DNA of 64,000 bases from Candidatus Aminicenantota bacterium (GCA_014360005.1 JACIYI010000016.1:1-64000); one strand, 5' to 3'; positions 34,643-44,267 are shown, counted from the first letter of the stretch. Notes: generated by a model not told the origin, from the letters alone. Translations and numbers: made by a program.

Positions 34643-36226
34643 TCAGATTCCGCTGGCTTGGGTTAAGGTTCCTTCTACTTTGAAAATTTCATTATTATTA
34701 ATGGCCAGAAAGTGAAAGGTCTCAGAGCCATTAAATTCTACCCGGCTCAAAATTTTATCAAAGAGATGACTTTCCACCCCATCAGCCACTATTAATTCTT
34801 TGTTTCCCCTAACAGCCACATAAGCCAAGTGCCGGCTATCCGAACTGAAAACAGGCTCGTGTTTTGCCTCAAAAAGCAAGCTATTAGAAAAATCAAATAG
34901 AGGCCCTTCTACCCCATTAACTACCATTAAAACACCCTTGCTTTTTCTGACCCAGTAAGCCAGCCTTTGCCCATCAGGGCTGAAAATCCAGGGGGTAATT
35001 ATTTCTTCAAAACTCTTAACCTTTTGGCCATCCAAAAAAAGACCAACCGAATCCATTCCATCACGGGCAGTATATATTACTTTTTTGCTATCAGGACCGA
35101 AACCCAGACTAACTACAAACTGATGGCTGGTTAATTCCTTTCCATCAACCACCACCGTTTCCTTCTGATTCAATAAGGCTGAATAAGCTATATGCCTTGA
35201 ATCCGGGCTGAAAATGAAATGGTTGATCATATCGTACTGCTTGCTCTCTTTGCCATCCACCACCAGCACCTGTTTCTGACCGATATCGGCAACGTAGGCC
35301 AGATGCTGACCATCTGGGCTGAAACCCATCTTGTCAATCATCTGATATTCAGGGCCTTCAGTTCCATTCACCACCACTAACTGATTTCCGTTGTGGAAGG
35401 CAATATAGGCTATTTTCTGACTATCAGGACTCCACATTAGATTTTCAATTTGCTCATAAGGCTTACCTTCTTTACCGTCAACCACCACTAAAAATTTTCC
35501 ATTTTTCCTGGCGACAAAGGCTAACTTTTTACTATCAGGACTGAAGATAGGAGAAGAGCTGATTGCCTCATAACTCTGTCCATTCTGGCTATCTACTACT
35601 ACCAGTTCTTTTTCTCCATTGATCGCTATATAGGCCAATCGCAGACTGTCAGGGCTAAAAACCGGCGAATATTTTTTTACGCTATGACCGATAGGGCCTG
35701 GAGTGCTTTCACCAATCCAATCAAAAACGGGACCTTCTTTACCGTTGACAACAACTGTTGCTTTTAATTTAGCTTTATCTTCACCTTTGGCCGCCCAATA
35801 AGCAATTTTTTTACCGTCAGGACTATAAGTAATAAGTCTTATGTTCGAGTATGGCTGTCCTTCTTGGCCGTTAACCACAATAAAAGCTTTTCCCTTTTTC
35901 CAGGCTCCATAGGCAGCCGTTTTTCCATCAGGACTGAAAATTGAATTAGGCATATGAAGGCCATCATATTCTTTTCCGGCAATTCCATCTATAACCATAA
36001 AATATTTTTCGCCCCTCTTGACCGCATAAGCTACTCGCTGGGCCTTTAAATTGAAACGAAGGGTTTCAGGCACTATACCAGGATTTATTTTCCCCAGTGA
36101 AATCTCCTTAAGCCTTATTCGAGTATTCTCCCCGCCGCCCGCTGTCAGAAAGAAAGTAAAAATCAAACTCAAACTCAAAGTCGATATTAAAGCATACTTT
36201 ACAGAAAATCTTAATCTTATATTCAT
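34643..36226 (-). CDS. Secreted beta-propeller protein with ten TolB/WD-like repeats
   Basis: 527 residues with a signal peptide (hydrophobic ~10-29). Ten copies of a ~43-residue repeat are visible, each carrying a core like FSPDGKKIAY followed by VVVDGKEG.PY. The FSPD...AY core resembles TolB/PD40 blades, while the VV[VN]G.EG unit is specific to this protein. Some copies are diverged (FGPDSKKVIY, FSSDSRHLAY). No catalytic domain is attached. The gene is visibly AT-richer than its neighbours, which may mean later acquisition. Ligand unknown; a binding or sensor role is inferred from the fold. Confidence 0.85.
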   Translation of the reverse strand: MNIRLRFSVKYALISTLSLSLIFTFFLTAGGGENTRIRLKEISLGKINPGIVPETLRFNLKAQRVAYAVKRGEKYFMVIDGIAGKEYDGLHMPNSIFSPDGKTAAYGAWKKGKAFIVVNGQEGQPYSNIRLITYSPDGKKIAYWAAKGEDKAKLKATVVVNGKEGPVFDWIGESTPGPIGHSVKKYSPVFSPDSLRLAYIAINGEKELVVVDSQNGQSYEAISSSPIFSPDSKKLAFVARKNGKFLVVVDGKEGKPYEQIENLMWSPDSQKIAYIAFHNGNQLVVVNGTEGPEYQMIDKMGFSPDGQHLAYVADIGQKQVLVVDGKESKQYDMINHFIFSPDSRHIAYSALLNQKETVVVDGKELTSHQFVVSLGFGPDSKKVIYTARDGMDSVGLFLDGQKVKSFEEIITPWIFSPDGQRLAYWVRKSKGVLMVVNGVEGPLFDFSNSLLFEAKHEPVFSSDSRHLAYVAVRGNKELIVADGVESHLFDKILSRVEFNGSETFHFLAINNNEIFKVEGTLTQASGI

Positions 36227-36538
36227 GCTTATACACCTCTTTTTGTATTGTAATCTTTACCTGCCGTAAAGTAAACGCTTTCTAACTTTATTAACTTTTT
36301 CAATTTAATATTTTTAAAACTGTTTTAGGATTCGGGCGGTGATTTTAAGCAGATTTATTAAATTACAAGAGGAAAAAGAGGCAATCATCCCTTAAGAAAT
36401 TTTATTTTAAACTAAAATTTTGATAAAAATATTAATGCCTGATAAACCTGATAAAAAGGAAATTGTAGCCAATAACTATATGATTCATATTTAGGTAGCT
36501 GGACATAAAGCTATAATTAATTTATAATTCATGAGCTT
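36227..36538. other. Intergenic region between the propeller gene and tRNA-Pro(CGG)
   Basis: About 310 AT-rich bases upstream of both the minus-strand propeller gene and the plus-strand tRNA. It must hold divergent promoters, but I cannot choose reliable hexamers in such AT-rich sequence. Confidence 0.45.
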
Positions 36539-36613
36539 CGGGGAGTAGCGCAGCCTGGCCAGCGCACAGCGTTCGGGACGCTGGGGTCGTGGGTTCAAAT
36601 CCCACCTCCCCGA
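36539..36613 (+). tRNA. tRNA-Pro (anticodon CGG)
   Basis: Complete cloverleaf. The acceptor CGGGGAG pairs with CTCCCCG plus an A discriminator; the D arm is GCGC...GCGC. The anticodon stem is CAGCG/CGCTG with loop TTCGGGA, so the anticodon is CGG and reads CCG. The T arm is GTGGG-TTCAAAT-CCCAC. CCA is not encoded. This is the second Pro isoacceptor in the window. Confidence 0.95.
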
Positions 36614-36802
36614 TTCTTTTATCCTTTAATTTTACCTGCGCCAAGCCATCCTGATTAGACAAACCGAAGCCTTCCCGCTTTACTGTATTCAATCCGCCCG
36701 TTGCCTTCCTGCCATCCGTCCGTTTCCGGCCTGAAATTTCCTGTTGTAATTTTTGCAGAATTAAGTATATTCAAATTGTATCTCAAAGGAGGGCCTGACC
36801 TT

Positions 36803-37342
36803 ATGATCAAGGAAATTTCCGGGGTAATTATCGAGTGTCTTCAGGGTAACATCGCCGCCCAACCTGATATCACTGCTATCGTCAACGCCGCCAACGCCCA
36901 GCTACGACCGGGAGGCGGAGTAGCTGGAGCTATTCACCGGGCCGCCGGACCCGGCCTGGAAGAAGAATGCCAACAGTATGCTCCCATTGAACCGGGCCAG
37001 GCGGTCATTACCGGCGGCCATAACCTGCCCAACAAGTACGTTATCCATACCCTGGGACCGGTTTACGGGGTGGACAAGCCTGAAGACAGGCTCCTGGCCG
37101 ACTGCTACCGCAACTCTCTTCTCCTGGCTGAAGAACACGGCGTAGATTCCATTGCCTTCCCGGCCATCTCCACCGGCGTTTTCCGCTACCCCCTGGAAAA
37201 AGCCACCGAAGTTGCCCTCAAGACCGTCCTGGGAATGCTCCCGCAGTTGAAGCAGGTGAAAAAAATCAGGTTTGTTCTCTTCACTGAGTCCGACCTCATG
37301 GTCTACGAAGCCGAGCTGGCCAGATTAACTGCCGATAAATAA
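36803..37342 (+). CDS. Macrodomain protein (O-acetyl-ADP-ribose deacetylase-like)
   Basis: 179 residues comprising a single macrodomain. The ADP-ribose-binding parts are clear: QGNIAAQPDITAIVNAANAQL, then RPGGGVAGAIHRAAG, GQAVITGGHNLP, and FPAISTGVFRYPLEKA. The Asn and GGGVAG loop match hydrolytic members such as YmdB, which remove acetyl or ADP-ribose groups. The start is set at ATG 36803, because AAAGGAGGG stands nine bases upstream; the open frame to 36701 runs toward the tRNA and is not family-like. No ADP-ribosyltransferase or toxin partner is adjacent, so a housekeeping role is more likely than an antitoxin role. Confidence 0.93.
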   Translation: MIKEISGVIIECLQGNIAAQPDITAIVNAANAQLRPGGGVAGAIHRAAGPGLEEECQQYAPIEPGQAVITGGHNLPNKYVIHTLGPVYGVDKPEDRLLADCYRNSLLLAEEHGVDSIAFPAISTGVFRYPLEKATEVALKTVLGMLPQLKQVKKIRFVLFTESDLMVYEAELARLTADK

Positions 37343-37492
37343 GACTCACCTCAATAAGAATAATACATAATTTCTGGCTCGGCCCGTAAATTTCCAGCTA
37401 AAATTGCCGCCTCCGACCGAGCTCAGCCCTTCCCTTCCCTGATTGAAATATGAAAATGCGAGGCGTATAATAAATGCCATTTTTAGCCATTC

Positions 37493-38773
37493 ATGCACCA
37501 GGAAATTAACGGAACCTCAACTCAATTGCTGCCTCGCCTTCTGGCACTGGGGAAAAAATTTTCCTGGAAACAGACTTTCTACGCCCTCAAGTATCCGAAT
37601 TACCGTCTCTGGTTCTGGGGCCAGTTAATTTCGGTCTTCGGTTCCTGGATGCAGATGACGGCCCAGGCCTTCCTGATTTACGAAATCACCCGCTCCCCCG
37701 CTTACCTGGGTTATGCCGGCTTTGCTGCCGGTCTGCCCTCCTGGTTGTTCATGCTCTACGGCGGCGTGGTGGCCGACCGCATCCCCCGCCGCCGAATCCT
37801 GATCCTTACCCAAACCGTCATGATGTTACTGGCCTTTGTCCTGGCCGCCCTGGTTTTCCTGCACCTGGTCAAGCCCTGGCACATAATATTACTGGCCTTT
37901 GGCTCTGGCATGGTCAACGCCTTTGACGCCCCGGCCCGGCAGGCTTTCGTCATGGAAATGATACAGCCCGAGGCTCTGACCAACGCCATTGCCCTTAACT
38001 CAGCCATGTTCAATTCTGCCCAGGCCCTGGGTCCGGCCGCGGGCGGAATAATCTACGCCTCCCTGGGACCAGCCTGGTGTTTTACCATTAACGGCCTCAG
38101 CTTTATCGCCGTAATCATCGCCCTGGCCCTGATGAAGTTAAAACCTTTTGAGCCCCGGCCGATTGAAAATTCGGTGATTGAAGACCTGAAAGAAGGAATT
38201 AGATACGTTATCAACCATAGGACAATTCGCCTCCTTGTCCTGACCGTGGCCATGACCACTCTTTTCGGCCGGTCCTTAATCACCCTGCTCCCGGCCTGGG
38301 CAGTTCAGATTCTTCACGGCGATGCTCGGACCAACGGTTTCCTTCAGACCGCGAATGGAATCGGGGCCCTGGTTGGAGCCCTGTTCATCGCCTCTTTCAG
38401 CCATCACCTGTCCCGGGGCAAGCTCCTGAGCCTGGGCACACTTTTCTATCCCATCTCAATTATTCTCTTTGCCCTGTCCCGCTTTCTCCCGCTGTCACTG
38501 GGGCTACTGCTCATTTCGGGGACTGGGGTCATCATCATCTATAACCTGTGTAACTCCCTGGTTCAGATTCAGACACCGGAAAAGATGCGGGGCCGGGTGA
38601 TGAGCATCTACAGCTTTGTCTTTTTCGGCCTGATGCCGTTTGCCGCTCTGTGGATTGGAGCCGCGGCCAACCACTTCGGAGAAAAGCTGCCGATTATGGT
38701 CTCGGCTTTTATTTTTCTTATCTATTCCGCGGTCATCTTTTTCTTCAACAGCCAGATCCGCAAATTACGCTAA
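37493..38773 (+). CDS. MFS transporter, EntS-like (MFS_3) exporter
   Basis: 426 residues with 12 predicted spans. The opening LKYPNYRLWFWGQLISVFGSW, the loop GGVVADRIPRRRIL between spans 2 and 3, FDAPARQAFV, and LGPAAGGI are typical of the MFS_3 group that includes enterobactin exporter EntS. Substrate unknown; small-molecule export is the usual role. The ATG at 37493 lacks a good ribosome site, and the true start may be a little downstream. The gene is 150 bases after the macrodomain gene and probably independent of it. Confidence 0.9.
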   Translation: MHQEINGTSTQLLPRLLALGKKFSWKQTFYALKYPNYRLWFWGQLISVFGSWMQMTAQAFLIYEITRSPAYLGYAGFAAGLPSWLFMLYGGVVADRIPRRRILILTQTVMMLLAFVLAALVFLHLVKPWHIILLAFGSGMVNAFDAPARQAFVMEMIQPEALTNAIALNSAMFNSAQALGPAAGGIIYASLGPAWCFTINGLSFIAVIIALALMKLKPFEPRPIENSVIEDLKEGIRYVINHRTIRLLVLTVAMTTLFGRSLITLLPAWAVQILHGDARTNGFLQTANGIGALVGALFIASFSHHLSRGKLLSLGTLFYPISIILFALSRFLPLSLGLLLISGTGVIIIYNLCNSLVQIQTPEKMRGRVMSIYSFVFFGLMPFAALWIGAAANHFGEKLPIMVSAFIFLIYSAVIFFFNSQIRKLR

Positions 38774-39095
38774 CCACCACCTTGGTCCGGTTGGTAAAAC
38801 CTAAGTTAGCCAGATTCTTTTTGAAAGTTACAAGATTCTCCTGAATTGTAGAACCCGGTCCACCAGGACCATGGCCAGTGGCTCAGCTTTTTCTGGAACT
38901 ATTTTTATTGGTTGTCTTTGATTTGCCGGCCGGAATCTTGTTCATAATCAGGAAGTTTCCCGGCAACACCGGCATTAAGTCCCCAGACTGGAAACAGAAA
39001 ACTGGCTTTATCCGAATCATAATTAATTAGCCCGGATATGGCTGCCACTTTTCCAATCAAGCGGGGCTGAAGATATTGCTCCTGGACCGGCTGAG
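38774..39095. other. Intergenic region between convergent genes
   Basis: About 320 bases between the MFS gene and the DUF362 gene, which converge. A small GGTCC-accA-GGACC hairpin lies near 38855 without a T run. Nothing else was recognised. Confidence 0.45.
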
Positions 39096-40175
39096 TTAAA
39101 AATCTTTAATTTCCACCAGCTCGTATTTCTGGCTGCCCAGACCTATTTTTTCTCCGTAGGCCAGCTGTACCGACCAGTCGATGTTATAGCCCTTCTTGAA
39201 AGCATCCTGGCCGGCCGTTTTGAGCACCAGGTCAATCGAAGCCCGGTCAACGGCCACCGGGTCTAGCGAGCCGACAATACCTACGTCGGCCACGATGGCC
39301 GGCTGGTTCTTGGCCATGCAGTCACAATCCCTGGTAACCTGGAGGATAAAATTGAGAAAGCAGATTTTATCCCGGAAATGGTTCTTAACCGCCAGGGCGT
39401 ATTCGGCCATCTTCTCCTGCAGCCGGCGGGAATCTTCATCCCACTTCATCTTGATGGCGCCGTACTTGCAGACCACCAGACACTCCCCGCAACCGATGCA
39501 CTTTTCATCATCAATCAGCACGTAGCTTTCGGTCTGGATAATGGCCCCAGCCGGGCAATACCTGAGACAGAGGCCGCAGTTCCGGCACTGCTTGGTATTT
39601 ACCCGGGGATGAACCACCGAGTGCTGGTCCAGTTTGCCGGCCCGGGAAGCGCAACCCATGCCCAGGTTCTTGATGGCTGCCCCTACTCCGCTCTGGACGT
39701 GCCCGGTAACATGGGTCAGGCAGAGCATGGCATCCGAGTCCAGGAAAGCGCTGGCAATCCTGGAAGTCTGGATTCTTTGCCCCTCAACCTTGACTTCCGT
39801 TTTCTCCCGGCCGACCAGGCCGTCGGCAATGATAACCGGTATCCTGACCATGTCTGGGGTAAAACCGTGCTCCCAGGCCAGGCGGATGTGGTCAACCGAA
39901 TTGGACCTGTTTCCCACATAAAGAGTGTTGCTGTCAGAAAGAAAAGCCCTCTGGCTCTTTTTCAGCACCTCGTTAATAATCCCGGTCAGCCAGCGGGGCT
40001 TGATATGTCCGGTGTTGTTTTTTTCTCCGAAATGAATCTTCAGAGCCACAAAATCTTCGGGCTCGATTTTCTCGTTCAAACCGAGGGCCAGGTAGATAGC
40101 TCTGGCTTTACTGGCAATGACCGCAGCCTCTTCCTCCCGGCTGGCCCTGATAAAATAAACTTTGTTCTTCATCAT
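39096..40175 (-). CDS. DUF362 protein with two 4Fe-4S ferredoxin clusters
   Basis: About 359 residues. Residues ~40-190 are DUF362 (VALKIHFGEKNNTGHI, FLSDSNTLY, GHVQSGVGAAIKNLGMG). Residues ~195-250 hold two ferredoxin motifs, CRNCGLCLRYCP and CIGCGECLVVC, each with the fourth Cys. Further Cys residues occur in RDCDCM (~305). DUF362 proteins are uncharacterised iron-sulfur proteins common in anaerobes. I prefer ATG 40175, with GAGG upstream, over the GTG at 40187. The aminotransferase gene lies 85 bases upstream on the same strand, so co-transcription is possible. Confidence 0.9.
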   Translation of the reverse strand: MMKNKVYFIRASREEEAAVIASKARAIYLALGLNEKIEPEDFVALKIHFGEKNNTGHIKPRWLTGIINEVLKKSQRAFLSDSNTLYVGNRSNSVDHIRLAWEHGFTPDMVRIPVIIADGLVGREKTEVKVEGQRIQTSRIASAFLDSDAMLCLTHVTGHVQSGVGAAIKNLGMGCASRAGKLDQHSVVHPRVNTKQCRNCGLCLRYCPAGAIIQTESYVLIDDEKCIGCGECLVVCKYGAIKMKWDEDSRRLQEKMAEYALAVKNHFRDKICFLNFILQVTRDCDCMAKNQPAIVADVGIVGSLDPVAVDRASIDLVLKTAGQDAFKKGYNIDWSVQLAYGEKIGLGSQKYELVEIKDF

Positions 40176-40260
40176 AAACCTCGCCACCTGAAGCCATCAC
40201 TAAGAAGAATAATCAACCGGATAAACAACCTGGTCGGTTGCCGGCAACCAGCATCGTCTT

Positions 40261-41412
40261 CTATCTTACCAGAAGAGAGCGGACCGTTTCTACCCCGTCA
40301 CCCAGGCTGAAAGCATAGCCCAGGTGCAGCAGTGATTTTTCAATGGCATCGAAGGCAAAAATTATCTGTTCCCGGGTGAGGTTGCCCATGTGTCCGAAGC
40401 GAAATACCTGCCCGGCAGTCGGCCCGAGCCCCCCGGCCACCACCACTCCGTTCTCATAGAGCTTTGTCCTGAAGCTGAGGTCATCCAGCCCCTCAGGATA
40501 ACGAATGACGGATAGAGTTGAGGCTAAGCAGGTCTCATCAGTATAGACCGAAAAGCCGAGCGAAGTCAGTCCGCTACGAATAGCCGTGGCGAAACGTTCG
40601 TGTCTCTCAAACCTCTTTTCCAGGCCTTCCTCCAGTGCCATCCTGGTAGCCTGGTAAAAAGCCCGGATTTCATTCACACAGGGAGTCGAGAAGTAGCGGT
40701 TAGGATTTTCCATGACCGGAAGCCAGCGCAGAATATCGGCATAATAAGCCTTGACCCGGGTCATCTTTTTCCTCTTATCCATGGCCCGCCCGGAAAAAAC
40801 GTCGATGGCCAATCCGGGTGGTGCTCCCAGGCATTTCTGGGCCGCAGTCAGAATGACATCAATACCCCAGTCGTCCAGCCGCTCTTCAATCCCGCCGGTG
40901 GCGCAGACCCCGTCCACTACAAAGAGAGCTTCCGGGGCTATCTGGCGAACGACTTCGGCATAGTCCTTAACCGGAGCGCAGGCTCCAGTGGCCGTGTCCA
41001 CATGGGTGCAGACCACTACCTCATACTTATGTTTCCTAAGCTCGGCTTTAAGCTCTTCCGGCCTGACCGCCTTCCCCCACTGGCTCGACAGCAGGCCATG
41101 CTTGATGTCAAAGGCCTGGCAGATCTCAGCCATGCGGCTGCCAAAATAGCCCTGTGATACAACCAGGACCTTATCCGTTTCAGCCGTGATATTAAGCAGG
41201 GCAATTTCCATGGCCAGAGTGCCGGCGCCAGCGATGATAAAGGGCTGGCCGCCAGCGGTAAACACAATCTTTTTCATGTTTTCCAGGGCCCCGCTCAACT
41301 CTTTCTCCATCTGCGGGCTGATATGAGAAACCGTCGGCTGGGCCAGGGCCTCCAGGACCCGGTCGACCACCGGGCTGGGTCCAGGAATGAGAAGAAGCTT
41401 GCTATCTTTCAT
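40261..41412 (-). CDS. Class V aminotransferase (alanine-glyoxylate / serine-pyruvate type)
   Basis: 383 residues, PLP fold type I. The N-terminal LLIPGPSPV, GAGTLAMEIAL, the PLP-contacting VVDGVCATGG and the Schiff-base Lys193 in LTAAQKCLGAPPG all match the SPT/AGT group, whose members use alanine, serine, glyoxylate or pyruvate; ureidoglycine transaminase PucG is also close. Arg in VFRFGHMGN near the C terminus binds the substrate carboxylate. The next gene encodes the DUF362 iron-sulfur protein. Which amino donor is used cannot be read from the sequence. Confidence 0.92.
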   Translation of the reverse strand: MKDSKLLLIPGPSPVVDRVLEALAQPTVSHISPQMEKELSGALENMKKIVFTAGGQPFIIAGAGTLAMEIALLNITAETDKVLVVSQGYFGSRMAEICQAFDIKHGLLSSQWGKAVRPEELKAELRKHKYEVVVCTHVDTATGACAPVKDYAEVVRQIAPEALFVVDGVCATGGIEERLDDWGIDVILTAAQKCLGAPPGLAIDVFSGRAMDKRKKMTRVKAYYADILRWLPVMENPNRYFSTPCVNEIRAFYQATRMALEEGLEKRFERHERFATAIRSGLTSLGFSVYTDETCLASTLSVIRYPEGLDDLSFRTKLYENGVVVAGGLGPTAGQVFRFGHMGNLTREQIIFAFDAIEKSLLHLGYAFSLGDGVETVRSLLVR

Positions 41413-41785
41413 CGTCCTTGTCCTCTTATCCTTTCTTACCCTTAATATTACTTATTTTTCTACAGCCATATCTCAAAATCAATCAAAAGTTTGTCTCACT
41501 TTCAGTCTTAAAATTTTTCTTGCCGCTATTATGCCTGAAAAATATGATCATTCTCAAGCCAAACTGACCAGGCCAAGTGCTAACCCGAAGAATCGGTCCG
41601 ATTTTCCAGGTCTGTTTTTTACCCTTCTTCAAGAGGTAACCTACCGGCAGGCAGGAGCCAAAGCCTGGTTTCCGCTCCAGAATTTAACGATTCCGGCAGG
41701 CTGTTCAGTCAAAATCACATTTTGACTTTCCCCGCCCGGGACTCCTTATGTTATTATAGGTTGATATTAAGAGCTGGAGGAAAAA
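41413..41785. other. Divergent intergenic region
   Basis: About 370 bases between the minus-strand aminotransferase and the plus-strand amidohydrolase. A weak promoter candidate for the latter is TTGACT (41722-41727) with TTATGT 18 bases on. A 112-codon frame overlapping the aminotransferase start does not look like a gene. Confidence 0.45.
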
Positions 41786-43480
41786 ATGAACCGGACAAAA
41801 ATGACCAGACCCTTAACCCTTCTAAGCCTGATGCTCTTCCTCCTGGCCGGTCTGATGCTTTCCGGCTGCCAGGAAAAGACAGGACAAAAGGCAGAACTGG
41901 TTTTAATTGGCAAGATATTTACCGGTAACGATTCGCAGCCGCTGGTTGAAGCCCTGGCTGCTGGCGGCGGTAAGATCCTGGCCAGCGGGAGTAAAAAGCA
42001 AATCAAGAAATACCTCGGGCCTGAAACCAGGGTGATTGAACTCAAAGAGGGAGTGGCCATACCGGGGTTGATAGATGCGCACACCCATTTCTCTTCGGGT
42101 GGCCGGTCTCTGATCGAACTGAGTTTTCGCGGCGTGGATTCAGTAGAAAAAATTCAGCAGATGATTGCCGAAAAAATCAAGGAACTGCCCCCGGGGTCTC
42201 CGGTCTTCGGCCGGGAATACGACCACACCCTCTTCCCCGGCCAGAAATGGCCAACCCGGGAAGACCTGGATAAAGTCTCACCCCAGAATCCCGTGGTCAT
42301 TCGCCGGGTGGACGGCCATTCGGCCTGGCTCAACAGCCTGGCCTTGAAACTTTCGGGCATTGATGAAAAAACCAGGGACCCCTTCGGCGGGGAAATTGTC
42401 CGCGACCCCCAAACCGGAGAACCAACCGGAATCTTAAAGGAATCGGCCATGGCCCTGATCAAAGTCAGGCCCACAATTCAATCCACGCCGGAAGAAGATA
42501 TCCTGAGAGCCCTGGACCACGCCCGGAAGCTGGGCTTGACCGGGGTCCAGGCCGATGTCGGCCTGGGTGAGCTGGAGATTTATAAAAAGCTCAAGGCTGA
42601 GGGCAGATTGACACTTCGGGTCTACGCCTGGCTACCGATTGAAGGAATTGACCGGTATCTGCAGATGGGTCTTCGCCAGGGACAGGGAGATGACTACCTG
42701 AAAATCGGTTTTCTTAAAGCTTTCATTGACGGGACGCTCGGCTCCGGCACAGCACTGATGTTTGAGCCCTTTGCCGATGCTCCTGATAAAAGCGGCCTGC
42801 CGCAGTATCCAGAAGAAGATTTTTATCAATTGCTGGAAAAGGCTTATGCCAACGGCTTCCAGGTCGGGACCCACGCCATCGGCGATAAGGGCGTCAACTG
42901 GGTCTTAAACGCGGTGGAAAGGGCTCAGAAAAAATACGGTCAGAAGGACCTGCGCTTCAGGATTGAGCATGCCCAGATAATCAGACCGGAAGATTTTCCC
43001 CGGTTCAAGCAACTGGGGGTGATAGCTTCCATGCAGCCCACGCACTGCACGACCGACATGCGTTTCTGCGAAATAAGAGTCGGAAAAGAACGTTCCCGGT
43101 ACGCTTACGCCTGGCGCACCCTGCTCGACAACGGGGCGGTCCTGGCTTTTGGCTCGGACTGGCCGGTCGAACCGCTCGACCCGCGTCGCGGCCTCTACTC
43201 GGCCCTCACCAGGAAAAACATCGAATTTGACTACCCGGAAGGCGGCTGGTTCCCCGAGCAGAAACTGAGCCTGGCCGAAGCCATCAAGTATTTTACCTGG
43301 GGCGCGGCTTATGCTTCGTTTGAAGAAAACTTAAAAGGCACCCTGGAGCCGGGCAAGCTGGCCGATATTACCGTTTTTGGCAGAGATATTTTTTCTGTGG
43401 AACCCAGGGAAATCCTGACGGCGCCGGTTATCTATACCATAGTGGGCGGGAAAGTCGTCTACGAACGGCAGGCGGAATAA
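41786..43480 (+). CDS. Lipoprotein amidohydrolase of the YtcJ-like family
   Basis: 564 residues. The signal peptide ends in MLSGC, so Cys28 is a lipidation site and the enzyme is membrane-anchored outside the cytoplasm. The metal site HxH is in IPGLIDAHTHFSSGG (His99, His101). Further conserved parts are RRVDGHSAWLNS, KAFIDGTLGSGTA, the His in GTHAIGDKGVNW, RIEHAQ, and FGSDWPVEPLDP with the metal Asp. The composite beta-sandwich closes with GKLADITVFGRDIF. YtcJ-like amidohydrolases have unsettled substrates. GGAGGAAAAA precedes the ATG. Confidence 0.92.
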   Translation: MNRTKMTRPLTLLSLMLFLLAGLMLSGCQEKTGQKAELVLIGKIFTGNDSQPLVEALAAGGGKILASGSKKQIKKYLGPETRVIELKEGVAIPGLIDAHTHFSSGGRSLIELSFRGVDSVEKIQQMIAEKIKELPPGSPVFGREYDHTLFPGQKWPTREDLDKVSPQNPVVIRRVDGHSAWLNSLALKLSGIDEKTRDPFGGEIVRDPQTGEPTGILKESAMALIKVRPTIQSTPEEDILRALDHARKLGLTGVQADVGLGELEIYKKLKAEGRLTLRVYAWLPIEGIDRYLQMGLRQGQGDDYLKIGFLKAFIDGTLGSGTALMFEPFADAPDKSGLPQYPEEDFYQLLEKAYANGFQVGTHAIGDKGVNWVLNAVERAQKKYGQKDLRFRIEHAQIIRPEDFPRFKQLGVIASMQPTHCTTDMRFCEIRVGKERSRYAYAWRTLLDNGAVLAFGSDWPVEPLDPRRGLYSALTRKNIEFDYPEGGWFPEQKLSLAEAIKYFTWGAAYASFEENLKGTLEPGKLADITVFGRDIFSVEPREILTAPVIYTIVGGKVVYERQAE

Positions 43481-43576
43481 AAAAGAGACCGGCTTTCAGC
43501 CTCAGCTGTTTTATTTAATCTATTTTATTTTTATTCTATTCGATTAGCCTGATTCGGTTAGTCTGAAGCCTTTCTT

Positions 43577-44161
43577 TTATGGAATCCTCTCTGCCAGTTT
43601 TGCTTTTATATCATCAAAAGTTTCAACCAGCTCTGCCCCTTCCAGACCAACCGGAGTCATCGGACTCTTAAGAATAAAAACCAGCCTGACGCCGGCTTCC
43701 TTAGCCGCCAGGAGGTCATAGTTAGTATCGCCCACCACCGCCGTTTCCCCGGCCCCGGCTCCGAAGTGTTCCATTACCCTGAGAAAGGGAGTCCCGGCCG
43801 GTTTATGCAGTCCACTTTCCCGGGTCAGCACCAGGTCAAAGCCCAGCCTGAACTTTTGCAGGAGATGGTCGGTATTCTCCCGGCTGTTGTTGGTCACCAG
43901 AGCTCTTTTCACCCCGGCCGCGGCCAGCCACTCCAGAAATTCCCTCACTCCCCGCTTCAGAACCGAACTTTCAGTCTGCTCCCTTTCCAACCTCCGGAGC
44001 AGGGCATACTTTTCTGATCTTTCCGGTTCAGGCAGGCTATCAAGGTAAGCCAGGATGGAACCGCCCTGAACACCCAGCTGCTGCTTTATGGCCGGCCAGT
44101 CATAGCTGTTCTCGACCACCGTGCCGTCCAGGTCAAAAATCACCAGCTTCAGACTCATCAT
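43577..44161 (-). CDS. HAD-superfamily phosphatase (phosphoglycolate phosphatase-like)
   Basis: About 194 residues. HAD motifs are complete: motif I FDLDGTVV, motif II ALVTNNS, motif III Lys in GLHKPAGTP, and motif IV VVGDTNYDLLAAKEAG. The helical cap is small. The family hydrolyses phosphate esters such as phosphoglycolate or sugar phosphates; substrate unknown. The start lies at one of two adjacent ATGs (44161, 44158); the longer frame to a TTG at 44197 adds residues without family character. No strong ribosome site is seen. It converges with the amidohydrolase gene. Confidence 0.88.
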   Translation of the reverse strand: MMSLKLVIFDLDGTVVENSYDWPAIKQQLGVQGGSILAYLDSLPEPERSEKYALLRRLEREQTESSVLKRGVREFLEWLAAAGVKRALVTNNSRENTDHLLQKFRLGFDLVLTRESGLHKPAGTPFLRVMEHFGAGAGETAVVGDTNYDLLAAKEAGVRLVFILKSPMTPVGLEGAELVETFDDIKAKLAERIP

Positions 44162-44267
44162 CAAACTAATATTACCTGTCGCCCCCGAGAAATTCAATTC
44201 CAGCCTGATTACGACTCCCGTCCACTCCCCCGCTTAATAAAAATTAGATAAAATTTGGAATTAAGAT

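Noticed and set aside
41387..41725. 112-codon plus-strand frame with a hydrophobic N terminus
   Set aside because: It begins inside the aminotransferase start region on the other strand, its ribosome site would abut the ATG, and residues after ~30 lack protein-like character.
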